DNA from: Liolophura sinensis
Taxonomy: Eukaryota > Mollusca > Polyplacophora > Chitonida > Chitonidae
Direction of reading: 5' to 3'
Length of the DNA: 64,000 nt
Assembly: GCF_032854445.1 (NCBI RefSeq)
Contig: NC_088301.1
Span: 39,483,187 to 39,547,186, forward strand
This document shows, in pieces, positions 41,401 through 56,400 of this stretch (position 1 is the first letter of the stretch; each line of letters begins with the position of its first letter). Under the pieces are notes generated by a model. The model worked only from the letters and a program-made list of their open reading frames with translations, ran no database searches and was not told the origin of the DNA. Both the position numbers and the translations under genes were made by a program.

Positions 41401-44400
41401 CATCTTGAGATTTCTTTTTCTCCAAAATAATCCCCCTGTCTGAGCTGTGCGCTCTTAAAGAATGCTGATCGGTGCCCTCTCTCTGTCACTTGCTCTCACA
41501 CTCTTTCCCCACCCTTGCCACTCTTACGATCAATTTGATATGTTATGGAATCTACTTTTTTCTTTGTTTTATTATTCTCGATCCTAAATCCCATTATTGT
41601 AGTGTTTTATTCTAGATGATGCAGTATGCTTCTACTACACCTATTATATTTTCCATGAAGTCTTGCAGCCTTCATAAATAGCCAGAAATGACAGCCTTCA
41701 TTTCTTTTCCCTTCCTTGCTCGCCGCTGCCTACTCTCACCCTCACTCCTCTCCTAAGATTACCCTTATAGACAAATTTTACGCTTGAGAAATATTACAGA
41801 AGCTAAGTCTTCCGTAGCCACTCTCTTTTAAGGGTGAGATTGTTTGCCGACCCTTGCAGAGTGCGCCTGGCTGGCTTGAGTAAATTCCTGAGCACAAGCT
41901 CTTTGCATTTTTCGGCTTCGCAGATATCGAGAGATTTTTCAGCTGGGCTCTTAACAAATAGACGTTGAGTCAGTGTTCAAAGAGGCAGAGATAATAGGCC
42001 GTAATACCCCTTAAGCTGGCACCCTCAGGGGTTCCCTCAGTGTGAAAAGAATAGGGCCTCGGCTTCCTGCGAAGCTTGTCGCAAAAGGCTGCTAAGGACT
42101 TATGTTGTTGAATGTATGTTTGTATGGAATACCCATGTAGTATTATTATAAGGTCATTGATCATGCATCATTATGCGATTGCTGAAGCACATGCAGTCTA
42201 CGTCTTTTTTGGGGAGGCTCTTCAATGAAAGTGTTCATCAAATCAATGAGACTAGAGCAGTGCTGTGTAAATTAACGTAGACTTGTTAACTGAACCATTC
42301 ACTCTCTGCTTCCCACCTCTCGTCTATCTCTCTCTCTCTTTCTCCGTTCCCCCATATCTATCTTGCTTGTCGCAAATCTACACTAAATGCCGATTTTGGA
42401 TGCGATAAAAGCATTATGCCATTTTTATCAGCTCAATTTGGATCAATCACAGCCAAACCCGACACTAGCAAATAGCATAGTGTGAGTTACATTGAGTGTA
42501 TCTGGTTACAGCAAAATAAACAGTTTAGAAATTCTCTTCCATGGAGCAGTAATGGACTGGGAATTGATCGGTTTTTATTGCGATCAAATTGGATGTAGTA
42601 GTATGGCTGGATTTCGATTGGATGGCAGCCGCCTGATTGGTTCTTCATACAAGAGTGGCAGTTTTCCATTGCAGCACAGTTATCTTTTTTTTTCTTTTTT
42701 TTTCTCTCAGAGAGTGAGCCAGCCAGCGAACGAAACACTCATAGTATCGATTGGAGCCCATTAGAGGAGAAAAATCTATAGAGATTTGTAGAGTACTTGT
42801 GCAGGACTATGATTGTGATCCAGGCTGACCAAAGCAGTTGTAAGATCACGCACCCCAACCTCTGATAACCAATGCAGCCTTTCATTGCCTCGTCACGATG
42901 TCCACTCTTAACGGAGTGGTCAAAACTGAAGCATTAGAAAAACAAAAAGCATTTTTGATACAAGTCCCTCAACAGAACTTTCTGCTGTTGGAAGGTACTA
43001 CGTCATGTACCTTTGTACCAGATTTTAGCAAAATTTTATGTGGAGTAAACAGATGGAAAAGATGCTCTATTTCACCCCTGTCATTATATAATCAGTCCAT
43101 TTATTTTATAGTTATTGCATTAGACTGTAAACATATACAGGTACATGTATAGTAATAATCTGTAAAAAATCTAGTTACACTGAAGATGTGGTCACAACAG
43201 TGTTTGGTGCTAAATCATGTGACACAGCCGAAATCTGCGGATTACTTAACTACTGATAACATTCAGTTTACTCGTGGAGATTCATGTAAAAGTGACTTCT
43301 TTGTGAGATATGACTACTTACATGTATTTGAATTTAACAAAATTTAACTCGTATTTAAATTTCTGTCCCATGACAAACATGTGAAGTGGGATGGTGTAAA
43401 GTACCTAGCCATTGACAGTCCAGGCTGTGTGGTTCACCAATATTTGGATTGTTTGGAAAGGCTGTGAGAAGACAGTATGGAACAGAGGATGGAGGTGTTG
43501 TATTATCTCGTTATGACTCATCACCTGTACTCACCTGACTCGTTAGCTGATTAATTCATGGATATTAGCCCCCTGAGCACTTAAAAGAGCTTTAATGACT
43601 CTAGGGTGGGTGAGGTGGGAATGGGGGTGATGCTGGGGGCTTAGTCAGACATTATATTTAACGAGATCTATAATGGTAATCTAGCCTTAGTATAGTGTTG
43701 TCACTGCATGACATTATTTGAGCACAGTGTTGGACAAGTGATAGAACAGTGATGTATTATGGTAAATTTATTTTGTGAAATGAACTGGTGTAAGTCTTGT
43801 AGTTTCAGGTATCAATTATTCATTAACATGTGCAGCTGCCCACTTTGATGCTAATGTGTGATTCGTATGCAAAGTTAATGGTGCTTTTTCACAGTGTACA
43901 GTTATAAGTAAATGGACTATTTTTTTGATATCATACATAATTTGTACCCAAGGATATGTCCAGTCCAACATTTTTCAACCAGTGCATACCCTTCTCTTTT
44001 CAATAATTTGTCCGTCTTGCTTGTCCTTTGCATGGCCTCTGGGTGTGAAAAGAATAGGGCCTTGACTTCCTTTGGGCAACAGATTGAAAACGCTCTTTTC
44101 CGGTTCTTGGGAGGGGGGCAAACGGATCGGCGATTCTTTAAGGCCGCTTTCCGGCTCCACTGCACGAATTGATTAATCACCCGTTAAATATTGCAGCATC
44201 GCAATTTGTATGCATTGGCATTCGCAGTGTCCGACCCACGTTTCAATAACTGGCTCTTTGTGTGATCCGACAGGATGGTTTTAATAAATAATAGACTGGT
44301 TGATTGCTTGATGGCTGAATGAAGGCAAGGGATCAGTGCTCACTGAAACTGGAGCCTGAAGACACTCGCCACGTCACCACATAGCAATCGGATTACCTCC

Positions 44401-47400
44401 CTTGTCATTCACTGGCGTCTTTATGCCACCTCTGGCCAATGACCTCACTCGTTTTGTGACCTCGTCTGCACACACTTTTCTATTCCACTAACATTGAGCT
44501 TGTCAGTGTCATGTTAACATAATGACCATACTCCAGCTCCCACAATTCTAATTTTATCTCCAGACCTCTGAACTAAACAGCCCATGAAATATAAGGTGGC
44601 AATGATTTTGGCAATTTTCGCATGCAGAATCGGATTGAAAAATTGTCACTGTTTTACAGGTCATTTTTTTGGCCGACTGCTGCCAGTGTTATTTCTGTGA
44701 CATAAACTCTGGTGATAAGACTTTGGCCCCCATTAAAATATTGCAGAGATGATGCTGATTTATTAGTGTATGTTCCCCAAGGAGAAAGGATTATAGCTTG
44801 AACTGTGTAAGCAAACTACTCTTAAGTCTGGGCTCAGCAGCCTGGCTTTTCTATCCCTTAAATAAAGGTACATGTATTGCTATTTATGTATGCTTTGTGT
44901 GCTTTCACTGGCTCGTTGTACATCCTTAACCACACCCCAACATACTGTCCAGGGCTGAAACACCTGCTTCCTGACCCTCACATGTTCAAAAGGGATCAAA
45001 ATAAAGGCTGTAATAGCAGGAGGCAAAATTAAATTATCATGATTAGAATGCCTGCTTGCATGACTCCTGACCATCCCTGTTACAGGTACTTGTATTTTGT
45101 TCAATCCTACATCATGGCCTTCACTTGTTGATAAATAATCTTGTGGCTTGTCAAGACTACTGACAGATGTTTATTTAGATTGTGTTTGACTAATAGGCAA
45201 TGCTGGTTGGTTTGGTTCCAAGGCATCTTATTTGCTCACCAGATAATTTACCAAATAACTTGATTTTCTTTGTTGCTCTGCTTTTGCCTGTGTGGCATGA
45301 AAGTTGTACATTTGAATTGAAAAATTGGTTCGTAAATAATAGCCACCTCTTTGTTCTGTGTGTTTTAGGAAGTAACACTCCAGCGCACCACCAGTGAGGA
45401 AAAACTCGGCCTGACATTATGTTATGGATCAGCAGAAGATGAAGTTACAGATATATTTATCAGTGAGGTAAGTCTTGATTCCGCGTAAAAATGTAGCAAA
45501 TGTGACCTGCTGCAGAACAGTTCACCAGATTCTGTACAACTCTTCTTGTTTTTGACTGATGGAAGTAAGCAGGGAGCACTTGGTAGTATATTCTATGTTT
45601 TAAGCATAGTATGTAATTGACTGTTGAAGGCTATGCAAAGGGTGTGCCCAAAAAGGGAGATTTAAACCCTTTCTCATGTGTTTTGCTCAACAGTTTTAAG
45701 TTTATTTTGAAAGCCAAGCTTGTAGATGAAAAGAATTTAGCTAAAGACTAGGGAAGGGGTGAAAAGTCAGTTGTTGGATCTATTAAGACAGGGCTGGTTG
45801 GCATGTTTATCTAGTTGGCAAGAGGGATCAGACAAGGTTGCCTTTTTGCACCCTGACTGTTGACAAGTGCGCTGAATAAAGATAGCAAATCAGCTATTAT
45901 TATCAAACCCACAGAGGCTGAATGTGAGATGTTTGACCCCAGACACCAGCTTTCCTAGCATTCTTAATCTGCTGTGGGAATTACTTAATACATGCACCAC
46001 AAGGACCCTTGTGAAAATGACCTTGTGATAATGTCCATTGACTGCCTGTTTTATGACCACTAATGGGCCGTATAATACTATAGGTGCATTGTACAGGACA
46101 TCTGACTATAACCTCCAGTAGGTTTTAATGGACCAAGAAACTGAGTCATTCACTGCATGGTGACCTGATAAACCCATTACCTCCCATGCTGTTGATCAGC
46201 TCTGACATCAAGCATTTGGTTCACATTTATGAAAGTACAGGGGAAGGCAAAGCTATGGAGAAGGAACATTATTGGTAAAGCTTTTTTTAGCAGTTGGAAA
46301 ATAATATGTTTTCTCACTAAATGTACAGTTTTGTAGCAAGTAAACTTCATGGTTTAACTGCTTTTTCCCTTTTGAGCAGATTCCATCATTTTCCTGTCAA
46401 AGAAATTATTTTTAGCTAAAGCTGACACCTATGTCAAAAGAGTAGCTTTTTTAGAATGTGTTCACAGTGATGGTTTTTCATAGCCATGTATATGAGTGTA
46501 TGAACATATAAAAAATAAAGTCTAATAAACCACCAGATAAAGAATGTGATAAATCACAATCCACACTCACACAAATAATACCTTTTGATTGTCCTTAATC
46601 AATGATTTCCCATGAAAAAAAAGTAACAGGATGTGATAAGCAAAAAATGTCAGACTTGATGTGATTGACAGTTGCAAGTTATAGACACATCAACATGTTT
46701 AACCTGAATTATGGGACAACCACTGACAGACAGTTGACAGGAGCTCAAGATAAATTAAGGTGAAACAGTGACTGAAGGTTTAACTTCAAAAGAAGACCTC
46801 TGTCATAAATATGTGTATATTTGCAAGAGTGATATTTTTAATTAATGTAAATATTACTGAAATATACTGTACTTGCAAAGAAACGCAGATTATACATGTA
46901 ATGTATATGTAAATGTGTCTGTGTTCCTTTGTTTTATAGATTGAGCCTTCAAGTATAGCTGCCCTTGATGGCCGCATTAAAGAAGGTGACCAAATTTTAC
47001 AGGTATGTTCAGATATTTTTTATCATGATTGAAAACCCCTGCCTTTTCCCTTTTCTGGAAATATGAACATTGTTTAGAACCCTGAGCCCTTTTTCTCCTA
47101 TAACCACAGCAAATTTCTGTTTGTACACTGTATGTTAAATCAATAGGTTCAGTGTATATGGTTTGTTTCATCATGGTTTGTTTCAATACTTGCTACAAAT
47201 GAATTAATTTTGCTTTTTGTGTCAGTTATGCACTCCAAAGTCTCTAAAGTTTGTGCGTGTCACTTACTTCACTTGTATGGTTAATGGGTAGTTCAGACTT
47301 TGACTCATTTTTTGATGTATGTTTGATTTTTTTATATTTGCATTTTCCAGATTAACAATGTGGATGTGCATAACCGTGAGGAAGCCATAGCATTGTTTTC

Positions 47401-50400
47401 TGATGCCCAGCCTGATATTACCTTGTTGGTAGCAAGACCTCAACTCCAGGTGAGAACAGCTCATGTCAACAGACACCATTTGGTGTATTGTTGAACATTC
47501 TCTATTTTGTATTTAACTTATATTGTTTCCAAAATTCTGAAAGACTCCGTCTGGATCATAAAAGTCCTTGGAAACCATGACATGTTACTGTAGATATATT
47601 AATAGATGGTTTTGAAGATATTACCTGTATGTAAATGTATGTGCATTGCTGTTTGAAGGAACACGTGGTACATGTAATCTCCACCAGCCAAGTCTTGATC
47701 TTGATCAGGGACATGCCCGCAGAACTGTAGAAATTAACCAAAAGTCAGTTGATGTGGTTATATCAATGGCAAGTACATGTAGCAGTTGTTATGAGGAATT
47801 GTGAGCTACCTGCACCTAGTGATGAGGAATTGTTGATTGCCCAGTAGGAGCTATAAGCATGTGTTCTTATGATTCCTATGTGGCAGAAATGCAGGAAGAT
47901 AGACATGCAGGCTTTAAATTTTGCCAATAATTAAGACATTGCCTTTAGTGTAAGTGGTGCGTCATTCATCATATTGACATCCACACGTGGAACTGCCATA
48001 TGGAAAACACTTGAGCTCCACTATTTCAAGTTTAGCAAACAGGTCACAGTCACAATATGAGGAAAGATTATCAAACATGTCGGATGTTTTTCCTGGCACC
48101 TCTTGAGATTGAAACCTCAGGTAAATACCCTTACTAGCTAAGAGCTACATGCAGAGCAAGTAGCCTCTGACTTTTTGCACGACTAGTACATATAGCAGAA
48201 GTATTTGTCAGGTTATAAATATGAATTTGAAATAGATCGGTAAAGGATTAGGTGAGTGGTGTGTCTCAATGAAAATACTGCAGTGGAAATAGGCAGTTTG
48301 TATGGTTTGTTTGGTCAGTTGGCTGAAGGTGTGCAAACAGCTGCAAAGACACCCCATATCCACCTAGCCGCACCTCTAAAGGGAAACGTACAAAAAGAAG
48401 AAAAAAACATAAATTCTTGTAATAGATAAAGTTTTGGAAGTTACAGCTGCAATGGCAGGACTCCAAAGTCCTATAATGTCTATGAAGAACCCATGGGAAA
48501 AAAAAAAAAAACACCCAGTAGATAATGTTTTGGAGCTTCGGGTTGTTTTTTCCCACCCTCTCATTACTGACTTACCTTCTCCCTCACACTTGCCAACCTC
48601 CTGCCCCTACCTCCTACCAGTCACACCAGAGGCACATCCTATCGCATTTCCTCCAGCCAGATGGCACTGGTGCCCATCGCAGCCCTCTTTTTGCCTCTCA
48701 GACATGCATGTGTGGCAGATAGGCCAGCCTCCATGTTCATATACATCTGGATTCTCACTGCCAGCACACCTACGTCCATATGTATGTGTATGTTGTAGGT
48801 TGTGAGCCACACACCGTTATTCTGTTGCTATAACTAGGTTTGTTCTGTTCTTATGTTACTCTGTCTTCCAAACAGAAACAACATACCATTATACTGATTA
48901 GCCCAGTGAAGTGCTCCATACAGTCCCACTACATGTACCTACAGCATCAATAACAAGAGTTATATACATGCAATACTGCTTCAGTCCTGAAACAGCCTCA
49001 AACCTATAATCTATACTTGTGGTTATGAAGACCTGATAAAATGAAAACCTTGTTATGCCATTTGGATGAAAGGTCACACTTTATTGCCAGAGTGTACTGA
49101 GTCTTGGAGCTGACCAGTTTATATTGTAGGAAAATCTTCAGGTGGCGTCATTTTACTCTGATTGTGTGAATTGAGGTTACCATATTAGAAACTGACTGGC
49201 ACATTCTTTGTATTTGAAAATCATTGATTATTATTATTTTAATTGAAAATTGCATTGCTCTATGAATATCTAGCTTAGTGTAAGCTTTACCCAACCAGAG
49301 TCACTGAGTAATTTGTTTGAAAGTTAAACATATAACAGTATAAGCAGCATAGATGTATAATATACTATGTACATATCACTAAACTGGTTAAATTCTTTAA
49401 TTGTGATTGATTGGTTTATATAATGGCAAAACAGCACTGTATACCCACAAGGCTTGGGGATCATACCCTCCTGTTCCCATCTGTTCTATGGCAGCAAGAG
49501 CCTGGCCATGCCATGCTTCATTTCAGAATCCACCACATGTGCATGTGTCTTGTATTGCATGGGTGAGCCCAGATGAAGCGCATTGATAATAACAAGTTTA
49601 ATGTGTATTATTTACACTACAAAACATTACTAGCTGGTTTGATAAAAACTTCTTGATAAGGAATAATATATAATAGTATGTGTGTTCTAACCCATCAGTG
49701 ATGTGAATTTGACCTTGAGAGTTGATTTACATGTACATGAAGGTCTTGCTTTGATGGATCTTGATGTTCTCTTGTTTGAGATATCAGTTTTCAAAAAAAT
49801 GGATAATGTATAGAAAAAAGATATGGAGGGCTGAATTTCTTTAAATCATTAAATTGCAGGATTTGGTTTATCCAAAGTTACTTTGGGCAGCAGTTAAATA
49901 GCCATATTGCAGGCTAGAAGGACAGCAATGGCAATTAATTTTTTATGCATTTCCAACTAGTTTTGAAACCATTATTGTTGTAAGGGCAGGAGAAAACATG
50001 ACTCTCTCCCTTGATAGCCTGTATGTATCTGTGGAGCAATATGATATGACTTACAAATATCCAAAAGTACCCTTTTTCATTCACAACTTTTTAAATATAG
50101 GAAATATATTTTGTTGGTGAGCATTCTTCAACATCCGCTACATATAGTGTATTGTGTCAAAATCTGCAGGAATTTTCTCTTTGTGTATATTGATGAAAAT
50201 AACTATCAGGTATTCATTTAGCCTGATAATATGCAGTGCCATGTGTACACTGTGCATTGTTTAAGGCCACCCTCAGCATACAGTTGTCCCTTACTGCCTT
50301 GGGCGTCTCCTAAGGCTCTGTTGTAATATTTGCTCTAGTAGCCTATGTGTGTAAGAAGTTGGGCAATGTTTGTTTGATTATGCCGGAGGTGATTCCCTAA

Positions 50401-53400
50401 CTTCTTAAAAGTTTCCACATGTGCAGTAAACAAATGCAAGGCTTTGTGGTAACTCATTTGGGTTAGCATAAATCTATTTTGTGTAACATGGCGGCAAACA
50501 GGTTTAGTCATTGACCGTAACATTGCATCGGTGTTTCTTTGCTCACCGGGAGCAGGGTATTGTGGACAGGGTCAGAGTGTATTAATTCAGACTTATAGCC
50601 AACTCATGTGCCAGCAGAGAAGTCAGACGGTGTAATCACTTTCCCCCAAGCTCTAAACCCGCACTCGGCTCAAGTTTAATTAGAGTTTGACAGGCAACTG
50701 AGGGACTAGGAATTTGACCAATTTTCTCTGTGTCAGGAATGAGGGATTAAGCTTAAGCCACAAGACCGGGTGCCAACAATGGGGATCAAAGAGATGAACA
50801 ATTAGTGAGATTAGGCTTCAAAATTGCCCCTACTGGCTAAGTATCTGTGGAAATAAATCCTTGCTTCCCCAATCCCACCCCACCCCCCTCTGTAGGGCTC
50901 TCCTCTTCCTCTCCTCCCCATAAATAAATCCTGTTAATCGTGCTCATTTCGGCTGCTGACAGTCCCCTAAAACCCCAGATTCTGTAGTTTTCTTGTTGTT
51001 TGTCTGAGCATCTAGCATTCATCTGATCACCCCAGTCCTATAGATAGCAGTTCAAACCTGCATCTTGGCTACTCCACTTGCCTTTCACAGAACTGTGGCA
51101 TTTGCCCAATCCTTTAGTAGTAGTTTTTAGGTGTATTTATGTATGTAATCGTTCAGTGGACAAATAAAAGCCATTGCTGGCCAAATCCTAGGAAAGGTAT
51201 TGCCACAAACTGGCTCAAGGCTTCATCAACTTTTTATGTTTGCCAGTGGAGAATGAGACTATTCACAATGACATCATTACTGGATCATCACCCGGGATTA
51301 TCCCCACCCCCAAGACAGGGTGGCAAATTAAGTCAGAGGTCATCATGCTCAGTACCTTTGGCTGCTTCACAGGGTTTATGTCCTCTGTCTCAAATGATTA
51401 CCTCTTTTGGATTCATTTCACCAGACAAAGATTTGGGTAATATATCATGATGATGAAATGGTTACCAAGTCCAAATAATATCATCAGATTTAAATATTTG
51501 TTATCCAGCTAGGAATTTGGGGTGTTGTATGAATTGGCCTTGGCAATATTAAAACACTGGTGACATTACCGGCTATTTCTGGTTTTGCGTACAATCACTC
51601 TTAAGACATTTCTCAGCTCATGGTTAAAACATTTCAGCTCTACTTTTATTTAACTTGTTAAAAGGAGTTTGTGAGTAAGTATGAAGGCTTAAATGAGTTG
51701 TCGCGGTGATGTATAAAGGGCCAGTGATAGATAGCATATATATGAATAAAACTAGAAGACAATGAATGAATGAATGAAAGACTGTTTAACTAAATGAGTA
51801 AGGAATATTGGGAATATAGATATATATGTATTGGAAAAAGTGTACGACATTTGTGGTCATATTTAACAAAGATTGTTTGATAAAATGCGGATTATTGATT
51901 TAATCAGTGATAAATGGAATATTATTGGTGAATTTCAAGACACAAGTGTGTAGGTGGCATTTTATGTCCAACACTTTGAAATCACATTACAAGGAAATGA
52001 AAGTCAGCACTGTGGAAGTAAATGTAGAAGACATCCTATATAAAATGCAAAAATCAGATCCACTGGTTCCATAGAAAGGCCAGTATGTGAATGTTGTGAT
52101 TTGTGGCAGCATGAGAATTTTCCCTACACAGGACGTCAAGTATGTAGTGCATGCACATGTGGGCGGAGTTTTGTACTGGCCTCCAGACTTAAGATGGATG
52201 CTCTAGGAACATAGATAAGGGACATCACCTAGGCAATCCATGAAGCCTTAAGGCTACAGTACAGGTATAAAACTCACATCAGCCACCAGGACCTTGTGGT
52301 TTCCAAGTCCGACTTCATAAGAGCCCAGGACACACATGGAAACAACTTACGTATTTTTGTCTATGTTACAAGCTGCTGGCTGTATGATGCTATAAAAAAG
52401 CCCTGCAGTATATCAAATTTACTAGCTATCTGTCAAGTTGGGCTGGGGCCCAGCCATGATTTATGGCACCCGCTGGGATATTTTTATCTATGTGTTAGAA
52501 AAAAAATCTTGGCCTAAGATGGGATTAGAGGCTTGAGCATGGACAGGGGCATTGATAGACGCACACAAGCAACCTTAATCTCTAAATGTCAAGAGACCCA
52601 GCCTTTCAACAGGTGAAGGGTACAATCTGCTGGGGTACCCCAAAGACAGAGTGGAATTCTCCTGTGACCTCTGGCTCCTATTCATTTCATTCACTTTGAA
52701 TTGAATGTTTATCCCTGAGTGGGAAACATGAAATGAGAGGGTTTGGTTGATTACATGTACCTCTAGGTATTTGTGCATTCCAATACAAGGACATTCATAT
52801 TGTAATAGTTACAGTCTATTACAAACTTATTTTCTTTTTCCCTGTACAGACAAAACTAGAAACTATACTCTGAAGTTTAAATATATTTCTGTTGAGATTC
52901 TGTTTTTTTTTCTGTTGAAAATAATAAAATTAAGTTTACTGCAATGCCATACACTATTCTAAGCCTTTAAATGCTGCAAATTTTTCATTTTAAGTGAAAA
53001 AAAAAGTAAATTTTAATGCATACATGTGGTATACATTGGGATGTAGACTTGCAACCAAATACCTTGATTCGAACTATAAAGCTAAAGAAACTCAACAGTC
53101 CTTCATCTGGGTGTTACTTATGGATTGAGGAATTACATGTATCTGTTTTATTTAAGTATATCAAATTTAGTGCTGTGCTCATTCTTGTATGTATATTTCT
53201 TCACGCTGTCATGTACTTTTTCTTTTTACCAGTTGGATGACGGATTCATGGATGAACATAATGAACTTTTGGATGATCCCAGAGTTGAGCTTTTGGAACA
53301 ACATCACCATAGCAACATGGCCTTTACAGCAAGCATTTTACGACAGGTAGGTTGTCTGTGATGGTGTTCGTCCAGATCAATAAAGTTTCCTGTACTTTCT

Positions 53401-56400
53401 TAGAATTCTGTGGTGGTTTTATGGGACTTCTGGCATAGGCTTCACCATGTAACATTATATTATGCCCTTTAATGATAGCATTTGATAACATTTCCTGTAC
53501 ACATCATTTGATGGCTACACTTTTATGATTTTGCCTTCAAAGAAAAAAAAAAGTAAAATCATATATATGTATCCATTCAAGGATAGAAATTCTGAAAACT
53601 GATATCTTGACCTTCAAAAATGTATTCTGCCTTTAATATCACTGGCTACTGTAAAACTTTTATGATCAAATTATCCTATGTTTTGTTGTTGTACAAATAC
53701 TAATTAACATGGGCTTCATCTCATCACATGGTGTGAGTCAGTAAACATCTTGGTTCGAGTTCATATTGGTTTGATTGTTGAAGAAAAGGATAAAATTGAA
53801 CATGTAGAAAATGTGATCTGTAAATTTGTGCAACAGCAACATTCAAGTTTTTTGTCAGGAAAAAGATTAATATAATGAAGTCATTGCATACTAGTTTGAT
53901 TGCTTAAATTTAGTGTTTAAATAGATCCCGAGGATAAATGTTTGTTCTGTAGAAGTGAAAGTTTCTTTTTCTTTCTTGTTTTGGCTATTGTCCAGAAGGT
54001 ACTGTGGGAGTAAATTTCGTCTGGTGTACACAATGTGTTATAAATCATTCAATCGAGAATCACAACATAGTATTGTCTGAGTGGGAGGTTTAACCTTTTG
54101 TTAATGGCAAGGTTGGCCTTGTCTGGGCCATTCCTAAGTGATCAGACTCGCCAGATGTACACATGTAACATGGCTGTAATCAACTGTTCTACATAATGTT
54201 ATCTGTGTGGTTCACACCTTTTAGTGTGCACTGGAAGTTAAATTCCAGACTAATGGCTCAGGAAATCAATGAATCAATCAATTAATCACTTTATGACAAG
54301 GCTATCAGCTTCAAAGATTGTATGTTATCTCTGTCGATATGCATCTGTGTTTGGGTATAAAAGGAATGCAAAGCTTTGAAACCGAAACCATTTTTATCTT
54401 GTTGCTCAGATGCTGTCGCAAGGAAAACCCAAGCAAGTTAACACTGGCTACAGACTCAAGGAGGGAGTTGTTATTAGAGACCCCTTCTTAGTTAGCCTGT
54501 TAGAGATATGCAAAGGGAGGGAGGAAAGGCTGGCTAAGGGTCTTTATATTTAGGGTATACACCAGGACAACTACAAGGCCTGTAGTTTCTGCCTGTCAGG
54601 GCACTGGAGAAGATACTGGATTGTGTTAAACCTGTCACACATGACACAGCAACAGTGTATTAAAATTGAGTATAAGAGTATAAGGCCATTATTTTGTGTC
54701 GTAGTAAAATATCAAAGTTTATTGCATAAGAGATAATACAAGTTATCACTATGGGCACAATGATAATTAAAAGAATTCAGTTAAGCAGACAAAAGTAAGT
54801 CTGTTATGGCTAAATTTCCTTTAAACAAGCTTGTCAAGTCAGTGAAAGACTTATGAGGGATAGGCAGTCAGGGTCTTATATAGCTTGGAACACATCAATA
54901 TCTGCGGATCTGCCATTACTCAGTGGCCCTCGCCAGTGGTAATCTGACCAGCATAGATAACTCGACCGAGCGCAGTTTATATAACATGACCACTTGTGAA
55001 TGCTGGTTATGTTTTGGCTCAGCAATTCTAATTCTGGTTTAGGAACTAGCCTAGCTAAGTAACCTATGATCCTGTCTCAGGATTGGTGATGTTAAGGCAG
55101 ACCAGTGTTAGTTTTCCTGTAGGGTAATCAGCTCAGCCCACACCATTGCTGTATTCCTCTTGGTGTTCCATGTGAAGCTGAAACGGGATAAGATGAGGCA
55201 TTGCAGAGACAACAGAAGAGCAGCGGCTGCAGAGTAACACACCAGTACATGGTGCTGCAAACCAGCCCTTTGTCACACATAAATATACAGTAACACACAA
55301 CTGTTTTATCATGTGGATAACAGGCTTTTCTTAAAGTTTAGCGAAGTAGAGGAAGCATTCTTTTCACACTAGGGTAGCATAGGAAAGAGGGAGGCTGAGC
55401 TGGTATAAAGGTAGGGTAGGGTAGGGTAGGGTAGCTGACAGTTGTTTTGTTTAGTCCTTGATGTGGGATAGATTAAGGCAAGGTTTAAATTTCCTTTGAT
55501 CTTGGGCTGAGAAAGATTTGAGGGGGAAAACATTCTGATACTCAGCTTTGAAATGTCTGGCTAGATAACAAGATGTTGGGAGAAGGCTCTTAACTGTGAT
55601 ATTTGATACAGAAAGGCCCACTGATACTTCTATAGCATGCCTCCCCCCTCCCTCCCTCATTTTGTTTCGAACTTCACTGTGTACACACTCCCTGTTTAAC
55701 AGTGATTGAGCAGGTCAGGCATTAGTACTGCTGAATATCTGCAAAGGTGGTGAAGCATGTGCATTGAGCATGGACATGTGCCTAGTACAATGTACCACTG
55801 CCAGATGTTAGGACTAGTGCCTCTATACTTGTGCCATTGTGCTGAAGCTAGGCTAAACCTGGACTATATCTAAATGATAATTTTGCACAGTAGTGATTGA
55901 TAAAGTCAGGACTGTATCTGTGGTCAAATGATCAAATTCACAATTGCTTTCTACCCATATTATTTGTAAAAAAAAAGTCTACAAATTAAATGTTTTTCCT
56001 AAGTGAATGTTTTTCTGGGTTTTGGTGCGATAAGTCAATGCTATTTATGAGGATAGTTATGAAATATTCATTTATGAGTTTTGTAAAACTCTGTTTTTCC
56101 AAAATGTACTGATTTATCATCATAATATGTGGTGCTTTATGGTTGTGAATGAGGTTGACAAGATACATTTCATTATTCAGACTGATGTTTTTCGGTTTAT
56201 GCTGGTACGTTTTAAACCTTGGGTTAATTGGTCCTCCTGGGTCAGACCAGAGTTAAGTCCCCATTACAACCCCACAGAAAAATGAAAGCTGTCTGTGCCA
56301 GAAGCTGGTTAGGCTTAGTGTCTCATCTTGCCTGGGTTGTCACATAAATTTCTTGTATATAAATCAGAAAGCAGTACATATAGTATTTTTTTTCCTTATT

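Larger units (their letters stand above)
36684..45368 (+). other. PDZRN intron (8.7 kb) with GC-richer islands
   Basis: Bounded by gtgagt and TTTTAG; the largest intron in the window. Alternates AT-rich DNA with more GC- and CpG-bearing islands (39240-39560, 39770-39990, 41150-42070, 42480-42890, 44030-44480). No extra exon is needed because flanking phases match. Candidate developmental enhancers, by composition only. Confidence 0.85.

Noticed and set aside
55411-55434. Interstitial telomere repeat
   Set aside because: The unit is the pentamer GTAGG, not TTAGGG, and the array is only 24 bases.
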